Source: COMBO-56-21 sp963705355 (lineage in GTDB: Archaea > Thermoplasmatota > Thermoplasmata > UBA10834). From it: a DNA stretch of 64,000 nt. The notes beneath the pieces are model-generated. The model ran no database searches and had not been told where the DNA came from. It was given only the letters and a program-made list of their open reading frames with translations. The stretch spans positions 930,001 through 994,000 of the forward strand of contig OY970070.1 of assembly GCA_963705355.1 (NCBI GenBank). Reading direction: 5' to 3'. Positions 34,101-42,434 of this stretch are shown in pieces. The position numbers and the translations under genes are program-made. Positions within the stretch are counted from its first letter, which is position 1, and every line of letters begins with the position of its first letter.

Positions 34101-34878
34101 TCGCCGTGTAGTTTATCTCTCTCTGCAGAGGACTGAGGGGCTCCTCGATCGCACTCGCAATTCCTACGACCTGGCCGAAGCGGGTCCTGCTGCCCGTCAT
34201 CAAAACGACCGCAGTGCCCGAACCAGAGGCCACGGTTGTGCCCGCAAAGACAAGGTTGGTCATGTCCTCAGTTGCGCAGTCTTCCGCATTGTCGCAAGTG
34301 CCGTAGCGAGGTTGGGGCTCCGATTCTCCTGTCAGCATAGAGTTGTCGATCGAAAGCTGGAAGGCGGAGATGAGGCGCGCGTCCGCAGGCACCTTGTCCC
34401 CTTCCTCGAGTGCGATGATGTCCCCCGGTACGACCCGGGATGCCGACACCTGGGTCACCTTGCCATCGCGCAGAACCTTGATGTTGTCCGGGACAAGCTT
34501 ACGCAGGGCTTCGATCGCACGTTCCGCACGATGTTCCTGGAACAGGCTGAAGAGGACGCTTATGATAACGACGAGTAGGATTGCGAGGCCCATCTGGACA
34601 GAGCCCATATCATGCGAAGTCCACCCGGTGAAGAATGACAAGATGGCCGCGAAAATCAGCAGCATATTGAAGAGATTCTTGAATTGGACTATGGCTTTGT
34701 GTGAGAGCGAGAGTTTCCTGGCTTCCGGGAGAATGTTTAGACCATGCTCACTCAGCTTTTGGTCAGCGTCGGCTAAGGAAAGACCATTCGGACCCGTGCC
34801 CAGCTCTGCATAGAGTTGCTCCAGTGGACATCGTGCAAGCCTCCTGAGATCGGAAGCGCCGTTCGAGGAGTTCTCCAT
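31156..34878 (-). CDS. P2-type cation-transporting ATPase with C-terminal USP-like domains
   Basis: 1240 residues. The first roughly 900 form a complete P-type ATPase: cation_ATPase_N start, TGES in DNSMLTGESEPQ, M4 VPEGLQVTLTLSLA, phosphorylation motif DKTGTIT, KGAGNE nucleotide-binding region, MLTGDHQLTA, GDGVNDAPAL, and a six-helix C-terminal membrane block. PEGL in M4 points to Ca2+ or Na+/K+-type transport. The last roughly 300 residues contain two universal-stress-protein-like domains (VIVMSFSETGTETALPVAMSLAEQ; DLIDFAEKRRVDLIILRGDW). Fusion of these domains to a P-type pump is unusual and suggests nucleotide or stress control. Confidence 0.93.
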   Translation of the reverse strand: MENSSNGASDLRRLARCPLEQLYAELGTGPNGLSLADADQKLSEHGLNILPEARKLSLSHKAIVQFKNLFNMLLIFAAILSFFTGWTSHDMGSVQMGLAILLVVIISVLFSLFQEHRAERAIEALRKLVPDNIKVLRDGKVTQVSASRVVPGDIIALEEGDKVPADARLISAFQLSIDNSMLTGESEPQPRYGTCDNAEDCATEDMTNLVFAGTTVASGSGTAVVLMTGSRTRFGQVVGIASAIEEPLSPLQREINYTARLNFVVAIAIGLLFMVIALQFLHLQFSESLLFMIGVMVSLVPEGLQVTLTLSLALSSLAMSKHNVVVKRLSSVETLGSTTVICTDKTGTITEGQMTVRKVWMSGEVLDVSGEGYEPEGGIFLKGEELVASDRKDLHALCYVAALDNKATLVPPLDRRRYRWTAVGDSTDAALLVLAAKSGLDPKKALEEQPRIGMIAFDSTRKMMTSVHQSADGIITAYVKGAGNEVLSRCGTALWGDRVVPMTPDLADKIRGQIDDFAREAYRVIALATRNLPEKAERYESGSVETRLTFVGLAAILDPPRRDVAQAVSKARKAGIKIVMLTGDHQLTADAIARKVGIITSSDSSVISCERLAERTDEELSRILDTPELVFARVTPEQKLRIVRILKEKGETVAVTGDGVNDAPALLEADIGIAMGITGTDVARESADMVLLDDNFASIVGGVEVGRSVFDNLKKFIVYVFGHNWAELLTFIVFVLLQTPLPLAVVGVLAIDLFLEIPPSIALTMEPPEPGIMDRQPRSRRSRLFDVRTLARSGYIGTLIGIAAIFWCFDAWSGGGWSLGASTISDKAVYMKGTTVVLVGIMAGQLGNLFATRTNIRSTFTLSLTRNRWLLPSIAAELMILAAIVYVSFIQPVFGTAALQPIEWLYLFSFAPVILLLEEARKLYVRRVLLPVPAVAIPAPVPLAPFERAEAIPGKGVRRRPFFEVGPPVIVMSFSETGTETALPVAMSLAEQSGSRILIASNRKLPTTQQVYLSTESSVPSEYIPLDVAEGSKGMRSAASAIRKYADRIGAEMIVLPVSRDVFANRTTRKTVGWVEEFSGKRVVLVTGPSKRSRALERPRRLLIPILERFHPEVFALAGALTSASHIPDVDVVAARIIRMPPTVPLYSTFRPESLVDSDKELSFLKAFSGLPLLRRLSARVLLVRDSSRDLIDFAEKRRVDLIILRGDWSESRHGFLPKRERRIAAKAHCVVAVLMPSAC

Positions 34879-35408
34879 CTGAATCCCTTTCCTTCAAGTC
34901 TAGGGTGTGGCCGCGCCCTTCCATAGTCAAGGCGCTGATGTCCACGGGGGTTTTGAGTGTTTGTACCATACTATTGACGTGATGCCCTAAAATAGCCATC
35001 ACTCTTCGTGGAATTGGCCGAGTATGGATATGTGTTGGCTGCAAAAACCCATAGTAATGAGGCAGTTTGCGGTATAAGCGTAGTGGGGAGGGATTGAGGA
35101 TGCTAGCTCGTTTTCAAGTCGTGCGAGGAGCCGTGTGTGAGCCAAGAAGTCTGGCTGCCTTTCAATCAGAGGGTTTTTGCACAGAGCTAAACTCTTCTTC
35201 TTTTTCTTGTTCTGCTGCTGAATGTCTTCATTGCAGCGCCCATGCGTGCAGAAGCTTCCCGGGCTGTAACATTGTTATTGCGCATGCTGCACATGGAAAA
35301 AGGCGCGTGCAGCGAAGAGGGGATTTGAAGCCGAGTCGAGCCGGCAGTTGCTGCTCCTAGTTCGGGAAAACGACAAAAGGGTCCTCAGCACATGAAGCCT
35401 CGATATAG
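34879..35408. other. Intergenic region with dispersed element copy L
   Basis: 530 bp between divergent ATPase and SDR genes. It holds copy L (35118-35195) and, at about 35315-35345, an isolated GGGGATTTGAAGCC, the inverse of the T-arm-like motif. The repeated GCGCATGC / GCACATG / GCGCGTGCAG words at 35277-35313 have dyad character. No gene found. Confidence 0.5.
35118..35195 (-). repeat. Dispersed intergenic element, copy L
   Basis: GTCGTGCGAGGAGCCGTGTG, then GTCTGGCTGCCTTTCAATC, then GAGGGTTTTTGCACAGAGCTAA. Minus orientation. Confidence 0.75.
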
Positions 35409-36260
35409 ATGATGGAAGGAAGAATATGCCTGATTACCGGGGCCACATCGGGCATTGGGAAAGAGACGGCTTTGGCTCTGGCGAAGCTAGGAGCGACAGT
35501 TGTGTTTACTGCACGGGAAATCAAGAAGGGCGAGGAAATGAGAGATCAGTTCAGGGCCCTTTCCAGGAATGAGATGATCGAAGTACTTGAATGCGACTTG
35601 TCGTCCCTTCAATCCGTGCGTAATTGTTGCACCAGGTTCAGAAGTAAGTATGACAGGCTGCACGTCTTCCTCAACAATGCGGGGACATGGGAAAAGGAGA
35701 GAAAGCTATCAAAGGATGGTATCGAGAACACTTTTGCAGTCAACCATCTCGCACCATTCCTGATGACGAACCTGCTTTTGGATATCATTAAGAAGAGCGC
35801 CCCGGCAAGGATTATCAGCGTTTCCTCAGGGCTCCATGGCGGCACTATCGATTTCGACGACGTTGAGTTCACGAGAAGATTCAGGGGGATGAGCGCCTAC
35901 AGACAATCGAAGCTGGCGGATATCCTGTTCATCAAGGAACTCGCAAGAAGACTTCAAGGGACAGGCGTCACCGCCAACTGTCTGATGCCAGGTTTCGTCG
36001 CGACTGGGCTGTCGAGGAACTCAGGTGCGGTCAGCAGGGCTTTCGTCAAGATCCTCGCCTCGAGTCCTGAGAAGGGCGCAGAGACTCCCATCTATCTGGC
36101 CAACTCGCCGGAGGTGGAGAGGATCTCGGGAGAATGCTTCAGAAAGAAGAGGATAGCGAAGACATCTAGAGAGTCCAATGATCCGGCGTTGGCGAGCAAG
36201 CTGTGGGACCTGAGTGTGAAATATACGGAGAGATGGATGCAGTGCGGAAAGGAGATTTGA
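35409..36260 (+). CDS. SDR of the retinol-dehydrogenase-like (RDH/WWOX) type
   Basis: 283 residues. TGATSGIGKETALALAKLGA, LNNAGTWEKERKLSKDGIENTFAVNHLAPFLMTNLLL, IISVSSGLHG, AYRQSKLADILFIKEL and ANCLMPGFVATGL are the hallmarks of the retinol dehydrogenase-like branch, with the expected longer C-terminus. NAD(P)-dependent oxidoreductase for a lipophilic alcohol or ketone; the substrate in archaea is unknown. Transcribed alone and followed at once by a strong hairpin. Confidence 0.92.
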   Translation: MMEGRICLITGATSGIGKETALALAKLGATVVFTAREIKKGEEMRDQFRALSRNEMIEVLECDLSSLQSVRNCCTRFRSKYDRLHVFLNNAGTWEKERKLSKDGIENTFAVNHLAPFLMTNLLLDIIKKSAPARIISVSSGLHGGTIDFDDVEFTRRFRGMSAYRQSKLADILFIKELARRLQGTGVTANCLMPGFVATGLSRNSGAVSRAFVKILASSPEKGAETPIYLANSPEVERISGECFRKKRIAKTSRESNDPALASKLWDLSVKYTERWMQCGKEI

Positions 36261-36632
36261 AACCCGGTCGAGCCAGAGACTCTCGGCTCGATCTCGTTTA
36301 GAAAATGGAAACCATGCATCGCCAGGCAACCGGACAACACTCAGTTTCCTGCTGGTAATCATTGGTGCCAGAATCAATCACCGGTGGAGCCTTGGCAACA
36401 ACAGGGTTGCGCTCTATCTCTTTTCCTTGCCGTTAGTTGTTTGTGGCAGCTTTAATCACCGGTAGATCTCGGGCCATGATCCCGGCCCTCGCACACTACA
36501 TCCGCCAATCAGAGTTGAAATGTCTGAACTGCTATCATTACAGGTCGCCTTTGCTGTCCACACCCGCCGACCGCATGAATTCGACCATCAGAAAGTTTCA
36601 TACGATGCCATTTGTTGCTCCTCCGAGAGAAG
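36261..36632. other. Intergenic region with hairpins and short direct repeat
   Basis: After the terminator-like hairpin at 36269-36290 there are two copies of AATCACCGGT (about 36376-36385 and 36456-36465) and a GGGCC/GGCCC dyad near 36471-36488. These could be regulatory sites of the metal-response cluster that follows. Confidence 0.4.
36269..36290 (+). terminator. Hairpin after the SDR gene
   Basis: CGAGCCAGAG pairs with CTCTCGGCTCG around a single A, with one unpaired C: a nearly perfect stem starting 9 bp after the stop codon. Its reverse strand carries the CTGGCTCGA word of the dispersed element. Confidence 0.55.
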
Positions 36633-36914
36633 ATGAATCGGATTCTCTGGTGGCTCATTGCGGGAAGCAAGGGGGGCGCCAACAGGGCGAGCATGATCAT
36701 CGCCCTCAGGGAGAGACCGTGCAACGCGCACCAGCTGTCCGAGCGCCTCTCGCTGGACTACAAGACCGTCCAGCACCATCTCAGGATCCTGGACGAGAAC
36801 AGGCTAGTCGTATCGCAAGGCGGCGGCTACGGCAAAGTGTACTTCCTCTCGAAGGAGCTCGAGGCCGACTACCAGGAGTTCCTCGAGATTTGGGAGAGAG
36901 TTGGGAAAAAGTAG
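36633..36914 (+). CDS. ArsR-like winged-helix transcriptional regulator
   Basis: 93 residues from the ATG at 36633. The HTH is clear: RERPCNAHQLSERLSLDYKTVQHHLRILDENRLV, followed by a wing (VVSQGGGYGKVYFLSKELE). There is no cysteine metal site of the ArsR/SmtB type, so sensing may be different or borrowed from a partner. It is followed 34 bp later by a membrane protein and then by a secreted metal-binding-like protein, so it may control that cluster. Confidence 0.88.
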   Translation: MNRILWWLIAGSKGGANRASMIIALRERPCNAHQLSERLSLDYKTVQHHLRILDENRLVVSQGGGYGKVYFLSKELEADYQEFLEIWERVGKK

Positions 36915-36948
36915 ATAACGTGAGAATGAGGAGTTAGGAGTTGACCAC

Positions 36949-37359
36949 ATGAACAAGTCACAGACGCTCATACTCGTCGGAACCATGCTCGCGATCGGGA
37001 TCATACTGGGCCTCGCCCTCTCGACCCTCCGCCCCGGCCCAGTGCACCGGGAACACGGTCCAGTACAGCCGCCGAGCGAACTCATACTCACGGCCAAGCT
37101 CGTGATATCGTTCGTCAACGTTTTCCTGATCCTCTCCCTGCTCGTCATCTACCTTGACATCTACCGCACCGTGAGATCGAGGTTCACGGTCGGCCTGATC
37201 ATCGCAATTGTCGCTCTTCTCGTGTACGCCATCACCTCGAACCCCGTTCTTCAGATATTCCTCGGATACCCCATCTCCGGGCCCGGGCCTTTCCTGTTCA
37301 TCCCTGACATATTCACCGCCCTCGCTGCGGGCGTGTTGATCTACCTGAGCATGGAATGA
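36949..37359 (+). CDS. Small integral membrane protein (four helices)
   Basis: 136 residues with four hydrophobic segments: LILVGTMLAIGIILGLALSTL, LVISFVNVFLILSLLVIYLDI, VGLIIAIVALLVYAIT and FIPDIFTALAAGVLIYLSM. Between the first two is a Pro-rich external loop (RPGPVHREHGPVQPPSE) with two histidines. No family recognised. Probably co-transcribed with the upstream regulator (34 bp). Confidence 0.8.
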   Translation: MNKSQTLILVGTMLAIGIILGLALSTLRPGPVHREHGPVQPPSELILTAKLVISFVNVFLILSLLVIYLDIYRTVRSRFTVGLIIAIVALLVYAITSNPVLQIFLGYPISGPGPFLFIPDIFTALAAGVLIYLSME

Positions 37360-37517
37360 AGAGCCCTATCGTTCACTCACTCGGGCGTCTATGATTCTTC
37401 TATCTATCTTCAGATGCTGGCAAGAATTGGTAATGATTTGGGCCTGACTCTGGGCAACCCCTAACTACGCCCCTGCGAATAGAGCACATCGCCGCCAAAG
37501 GCGGCGAAGGTGAACTG

Positions 37518-38108
37518 ATGAAGACGAGATGGATGGTTGCCTTGAGCGTCTTGTCCGTGGCTGCCATACTCGGAGCGGGGTTTGCGTACGTCGTTGCCGG
37601 AGATAGCAACGTCAACAACGCAAGCACCACAGATCTGAAGCCCCTGCTCACGGAAGAGCAGCTAGCGGACCTCAGGGCGATGATGGACGAACTCCGGGCT
37701 AACGAGACGGACATGAACCAGACGATGGCGCTGGTCGAAGCGCAGGTAGAGCAATACATCACAGAGAACCTCCGGGCCTACAACCTGACCGACGAACAGA
37801 TGGCCGAGGTTCTGGGGATGTTCGAAGCGATCGGAGACAAGATGGCCGAGATCAGGGAAGTTGCCTTCGAGATGAGAGAACAGGGCGCTACCTTCGAAGA
37901 GATCCGAGAAGTCATCGACCCGATGATGGAAGAGCTCAAGAGCCTCCAGGACCAGCTTGTCCAGACGCTCGACGGCTACGGCATCTCGTTCGACCTACCG
38001 CAGCCTCCGCATCACCACGGGAGACCGGAGGGCCCACGACCCCAGATGCCATGCAATTGCGACGGTAATTGCACATGTAACTGCACCTTTCCCCCAACCC
38101 CAGGCTGA
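37518..38108 (+). CDS. Secreted CpxP/ZraP-like protein with His- and Cys-rich tail
   Basis: 196 residues. An N-terminal signal or membrane anchor (WMVALSVLSVAAILGAGFAYVVAG) is followed by a helical body with two LT-EQ motifs (LTEEQLADLRAMMDEL and LTDEQMAEVLGMFEAI), typical of Spy/CpxP/ZraP periplasmic proteins. The tail is HHH then PRPQMPCNCDGNCTCNC, a dense Cys cluster like a small metallothionein, and would bind Zn, Cu or similar. AAGGTGA precedes the ATG. Together with the regulator and membrane protein it suggests envelope or metal stress defence. Confidence 0.85.
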   Translation: MKTRWMVALSVLSVAAILGAGFAYVVAGDSNVNNASTTDLKPLLTEEQLADLRAMMDELRANETDMNQTMALVEAQVEQYITENLRAYNLTDEQMAEVLGMFEAIGDKMAEIREVAFEMREQGATFEEIREVIDPMMEELKSLQDQLVQTLDGYGISFDLPQPPHHHGRPEGPRPQMPCNCDGNCTCNCTFPPTPG

Positions 38109-38128
38109 TGGGGCTCTCCGCTCCCCCA

Positions 38129-38160
38129 ACCCTTTTCCCCTTTTTTCTTTTGTTTTCCCC
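38129..38160 (+). terminator. T-rich terminator between convergent genes
   Basis: Runs of T alternating with C (TTTTCCCC, TTTTTTCTTTTGTTTT) about 20 bp after the stop of the CpxP-like gene, as in archaeal termination sites. Confidence 0.55.
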
Positions 38161-38222
38161 ATGGGGCTTTTCAGCGAGAAGATCGCAGAAGATGAGCATC
38201 GCCTGATCGAGAACCAATCATA

Positions 38223-39605
38223 TCACGAATTCATCCCTTCACGCGGCCTCTCGACGCTCTCGGATACGACGAACGGCCTTTCCTCGTGCCTCCGCCTGTA
38301 GACGAGCCACACCAGATGATGGAACGGATGGGCAAGGAACCGCTCCCCCTGCTCGTAGGTCCTCCGCAGGACCGCATCCTTCGACAGGAAGGCTTCGCGC
38401 AGATCGTGCAGCTCCCTCCTCGGCGAGAACAGCGCGTAGATCGGAACACCAACCAGCAGCAAGCCCGCCGAGACAACGATCAGCCTCGGGTCAACCAGGG
38501 CCATGAGAAATACAGAGAACACGATCCCCGCGACGGGGATCGATCTCCGCCCCGTGAGTCTCGAGGACTCCTCGGGAAACTTCTTCCCGAGGAGAAGGGC
38601 GGAGACGCAGGTACACAGATACGCGAACGACAACAGGAAGACCGAGGTGGCGATGAGCTGGGTCAATCCTCCGATGATGCTGGCGATGAGAGCAGAGGAG
38701 CAGATTATCGCCAAGCCCGCAAGGGGAACTTGAGACTTCTTTGACAACCTGGAGAAAGAAGAAGGGAAAAGGCCGTCCACGGACATGGCATAGGCCAGTC
38801 TTGATGTCCCGATGGTCCCGGACTCGTCGGCACCGAGGATCGAGACCAGCGCCCCAACCCCGACTATGGCAAATGCCACTCCCGACAGACCACGGACGGA
38901 GCCGAAGATCGATGATCCCGCATCCAACAGCGGGCTTTTCGAATGGGCGAGGGTCGACTGGTCCACGACTCCCACGACCACGAAGTTGGTCGCCAGATAG
39001 AAGCCAGCCACGATGAGCATCCCGATCACCATCGCCCTGGGAATCGTCTTCTGGGGACGATCGATCTCATCCGAGGGCAGGGTCGAGAGCTCAAAGCCGG
39101 CATAAGCCCAGAATATCAGCACAAACGCCTGACCAAAGTCCTGGAGACCGCCTTTGGAAAAAGGCGTCAGGTTGGAGAGAGCGGTTCCCGAATGTAGGCC
39201 GATCAGAGCCAATCCGCCAACCACCACCAAGAGCAAAGGTCCGAGCTTGGCGATCGTGAGGATGTCGTTGAATCTACCAGCAGCTCTGATCCCGAATGCG
39301 TTCGTGGCGAACACAATCAGCATGAACGCGACTTTGAGAGGTATTCCCGAGCCCCAGCCAAGATCCGGGACCAGCGCTGCGCCATAAGTCGCGAACGCCA
39401 CGGGGAATACCGCCAGCGATAGCCATTCTGCCAAGAAGAGGCCCCAGCCAACGATGAATGCGGGGAACAATCCCGAAACTTCCTTCACATACGCATAAGG
39501 CCCTCCGACCCTGGGCATGATCGCGGCACAATGAGAGAACGAGAGAGCGATGACGATCGCCACGGCCCCTGCGACCAACCAGACAAGGAGCGAAGCGGGG
39601 CCCAC
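38223..39605 (-). CDS. APC-family amino acid permease; canonical start codon missing
   Basis: 460 residues from the GTG at 39605, with about 11 membrane helices. The APC features GPYAYVKEVSGLFPAFIVGWGLFLAEW, FWAYAGFELSTLPSDEIDRPQKTIPRAM and ADESGTIGTSRLAYAMSVDGLFP are clear. However, homology continues upstream in the same frame for about 50 codons (DVTGLVVGSIIGADIYIAA, the first transmembrane helix) with no ATG, GTG or TTG before a TAG near 39776. Either a rare CTG/ATT start is used, or a frameshift separates an ATG at about 39770 from the gene. Amino acid/H+ symport is expected if functional. Confidence 0.85.
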   Translation of the reverse strand: MGPASLLVWLVAGAVAIVIALSFSHCAAIMPRVGGPYAYVKEVSGLFPAFIVGWGLFLAEWLSLAVFPVAFATYGAALVPDLGWGSGIPLKVAFMLIVFATNAFGIRAAGRFNDILTIAKLGPLLLVVVGGLALIGLHSGTALSNLTPFSKGGLQDFGQAFVLIFWAYAGFELSTLPSDEIDRPQKTIPRAMVIGMLIVAGFYLATNFVVVGVVDQSTLAHSKSPLLDAGSSIFGSVRGLSGVAFAIVGVGALVSILGADESGTIGTSRLAYAMSVDGLFPSSFSRLSKKSQVPLAGLAIICSSALIASIIGGLTQLIATSVFLLSFAYLCTCVSALLLGKKFPEESSRLTGRRSIPVAGIVFSVFLMALVDPRLIVVSAGLLLVGVPIYALFSPRRELHDLREAFLSKDAVLRRTYEQGERFLAHPFHHLVWLVYRRRHEERPFVVSESVERPREGMNS

Positions 39606-39987
39606 GAGCCGCGCACCGATGGCCGCCGCGATGTAGATGTCCGCTCCGATGATGGAGCCAACAACGAGACCTGTGACATCGAAGGTGTTCAGCTTCCTTC
39701 TCAGTCCGACCTTCCTGCTCAGACTCTCACTTCCCGGAATCAGAGACGACCGTGACCCGAAGCTAGCATGAGACTATATTGACTTTCTCCGTGTCAGGAG
39801 ATTGTCGGGGATGTCACTCCAGCAGATCTGATTCGAAGACGGCTCTAGAAAGAAGAATCTCGCTCGGTGCAATAATCCTCTGATTGAAAAATGGCCCAAG
39901 GGCTGTCTTCATGACCGCGGAGCGCAGGAACCAGAAGTATTATCTGGTCCGAACATGCTTGATAATTGACGCATCTGGGGGACTGGA
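39606..39987. other. Permease 5' coding remnant plus intergenic DNA
   Basis: 39606-39755 continues the permease reading frame (minus strand) without a canonical start. 39858-39912 is dispersed element copy M. The remainder is the promoter region of the beta-helix gene. Confidence 0.6.
39858..39912 (+). repeat. Dispersed intergenic element, copy M (5' half)
   Basis: CTCGCTCGGTGCAATAATCC, then CTGATTGAAAAATGGCCCAAG. The CACACGG end is missing. Confidence 0.7.
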
Positions 39988-42363
39988 ATGAGAGCATCAC
40001 TCAAAGAAGCATCAGTGCTTTCAGTCTTGTTCTTGTTTGTCGCATCTTCTTGCGCCTTCTACGTTTCGAATCATCCTGGTGAAAAGGATGTGGGACCTGC
40101 ACACAGTCTTGTCCTCACCCCTCATAACCCAATATTGATCCTTGGCGACGGCGACTTCACACTCGCGAATGGCGTCACGAGCGGAACCGGAACGCCTGGG
40201 GACCCGTACGTCATCGAGGGATGGGAGATCAACGCCTCAGCAGAGAATGGCATAGAGATTCAGGACACTCGCGCCGATTTCACAATCCGCAACGTTTATG
40301 TGCACGGCGGGAGGGACGCAATCTTCAACGGCATCGAGCTATACGATGTCCGAAACGGATGCATACAAAACTCGACAATCTCCGATAACTATCGCGGGAT
40401 ATACTCCTGGTTTGCACTTGCGGATTTCAAGATCGCAGAGAACAATGTTACTAGCAATATGATGGGTGTCGATTTGAGGGATTCTACTACGGTCAATGTT
40501 AGTGGCAACAACATCTCTGGAAACTGGTATGGCATCTATTTCAGCGGAACGGGATCAACAATCTCGGGCAATGCCATCTCAGTGAGCAACGGGTCTAGCA
40601 TTTATGCATACGGCTCAGACAGAATCATTATCACGAACAATACGGTATCGAATAGCCGCGGAGGAGCCTATCTCTCAGGTTGCACACGGACAAACTTTTC
40701 CGTCAATCTCCTCCTTGCTCCGTGTGATGGGCTATTCATCAGCGATTCAACGGAGTTGGCACTATCGAGCAATGTTATTGTTCAGACTGGTATCGAAATT
40801 GGAGGGGACAATACCGCGCACTTCGATTCCCATGAGATCTACGCTAACAATCTGGTGAATGGCAAACCTCTCCGTTACTACAGGAATCAAGCGAATCTTG
40901 ACATAGACAACGCTCTGATCGGACAGCTGATAGTAGCTAATTGCACGAAGATCCGGGTTTCGAACACTCAGATCAATGATACGAGAAGCGGAATCGAGAT
41001 GGCATTTGTCAGCGACGCTGTCGTCGAGAGCTGCAATGTTTCCTACAATTCAGTAGGTGTTGATCTGAGGTATTCATTCAATGTCACAATCAGCAACAGT
41101 ATTGCTTCCCACAACGATGGGGTTGGCCTTTTCTGCGCCTTCTCTGACAGTATCCTCATTCAGAACAACAGCATATCAGAAAACGCATATGGCGTCGATC
41201 TGGCTTGCTCGACGAATGTATCACTGATTGCCAACTCCTTCACCGCGGACGGAGTCTACATTTGGGGAGATGACATTTCTCACTTCAATTCCCACCAGAT
41301 TACCACGGACAATAGTGTTAATGGCCGCCCGTTATACTATATCAAGGACTCGACAGGTTTGGCAATCGAAGGAACTGCAATCGGACAGCTCATATTGGCG
41401 AATTGCACGGACTTTGAGATCTCGCACCTTGAAATCAATGAAACTGACTGGGGGATTCAACTTGCGTTCACAAGCAATATCTCCATTAGCAACTGCACAA
41501 TCCTCGGCAACATCGTGGGCGTGAGCCTGTACTCTTCGAAGATTATGAGGCTCGAGAATAGCAGGGTCCTTCTGAGCACCGAAGCCGGAATAGAATCGGA
41601 TCATTCCGATAATACCACAATCTCCCACAACCTCTTCTCGGGCAATGAGATGGGGGTACATCTCTACTTCTCGAACGACTTCTTAGTATCGAACAACAAT
41701 ATCCGGGACAACGAATATGGTGTCTTCCTTGGCTGGGGTTGTGCGCGTGTCCAGACTTTTCACAACAATCTCATCAACAACTCAATTCATGCGTGGGATG
41801 CCAGCGGCACGGTAAATGCCTGGGATGACGGCTATCCGGGCGGAGGCAACTATTGGGACAACTATACAGGAGAAGATCTGAACAAGGGACCCAACCAAGA
41901 TATCCCCGGCAGTGATGGTATTGGCGATACTCCATTTGTCATAGAGGGGTGGTACAATGCCGATCGCTATCCCCTCATGCATATGATGAATCAATCACCA
42001 GTCGCGCAGTTCAGTGTGACCCCCTCCGTGGGAGACACAGGTACGACATTCATTTTCAATGCCTCGTCATCATCTGATTCCGAAGGTCAGGCTGAATCCA
42101 TTGAGGTTCGCTGGGACTTCAATGGCGACGATATATGGGAAATCAACTGGACAACGGAGAAGACAGCTCAGTGGCAGTACTCGGAGCCTGGCATCTACAA
42201 GATCAGACTTGAAGTGCGTGACTCTCAAGGATGGACCGACAATGCGACAACGGAAATAGAGGTCACAGGAGCAATTCCAGAGTTCAGTGGCGTTGTGGTC
42301 GCAATCACCGTGATGATGCTGCTCGCCATTGTCATCGCAAGAAGCAGGTTCAGAAGGCGATAG
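39988..42363 (+). CDS. Surface parallel-beta-helix (NosD-like) protein with PKD domain and PEF-CTERM-like tail
   Basis: 791 residues. Signal peptide (VLSVLFLFVASSCAF), then many right-handed beta-helix turns of NosD/PbH1 type (SGNNISGNWYGIYFSGTGS and similar). Residues about 268-410 and 421-560 are a long internal duplication (GGDNTAHFDSHEIYANN and GDDISHFNSHQITTDN). A PKD domain follows (VAQFSVTPSVGDTGTTFIF). The C-terminus is IPEFSGVVVAITVMMLLAIV then SRFRRR, a PEF-CTERM-like sorting signal for archaeosortase anchoring. A likely cell-surface carbohydrate-binding or adhesion protein with many N-glycosylation (NxS/T) sites. Confidence 0.9.
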   Translation: MRASLKEASVLSVLFLFVASSCAFYVSNHPGEKDVGPAHSLVLTPHNPILILGDGDFTLANGVTSGTGTPGDPYVIEGWEINASAENGIEIQDTRADFTIRNVYVHGGRDAIFNGIELYDVRNGCIQNSTISDNYRGIYSWFALADFKIAENNVTSNMMGVDLRDSTTVNVSGNNISGNWYGIYFSGTGSTISGNAISVSNGSSIYAYGSDRIIITNNTVSNSRGGAYLSGCTRTNFSVNLLLAPCDGLFISDSTELALSSNVIVQTGIEIGGDNTAHFDSHEIYANNLVNGKPLRYYRNQANLDIDNALIGQLIVANCTKIRVSNTQINDTRSGIEMAFVSDAVVESCNVSYNSVGVDLRYSFNVTISNSIASHNDGVGLFCAFSDSILIQNNSISENAYGVDLACSTNVSLIANSFTADGVYIWGDDISHFNSHQITTDNSVNGRPLYYIKDSTGLAIEGTAIGQLILANCTDFEISHLEINETDWGIQLAFTSNISISNCTILGNIVGVSLYSSKIMRLENSRVLLSTEAGIESDHSDNTTISHNLFSGNEMGVHLYFSNDFLVSNNNIRDNEYGVFLGWGCARVQTFHNNLINNSIHAWDASGTVNAWDDGYPGGGNYWDNYTGEDLNKGPNQDIPGSDGIGDTPFVIEGWYNADRYPLMHMMNQSPVAQFSVTPSVGDTGTTFIFNASSSSDSEGQAESIEVRWDFNGDDIWEINWTTEKTAQWQYSEPGIYKIRLEVRDSQGWTDNATTEIEVTGAIPEFSGVVVAITVMMLLAIVIARSRFRRR

Positions 42364-42434
42364 CGAAAGTTGCCTTTCTGTCGTTTGTTGTCGCTTTGAA
42401 GCTCAGGGGCCGTTCGCGATGCTGCCAGATTGCG

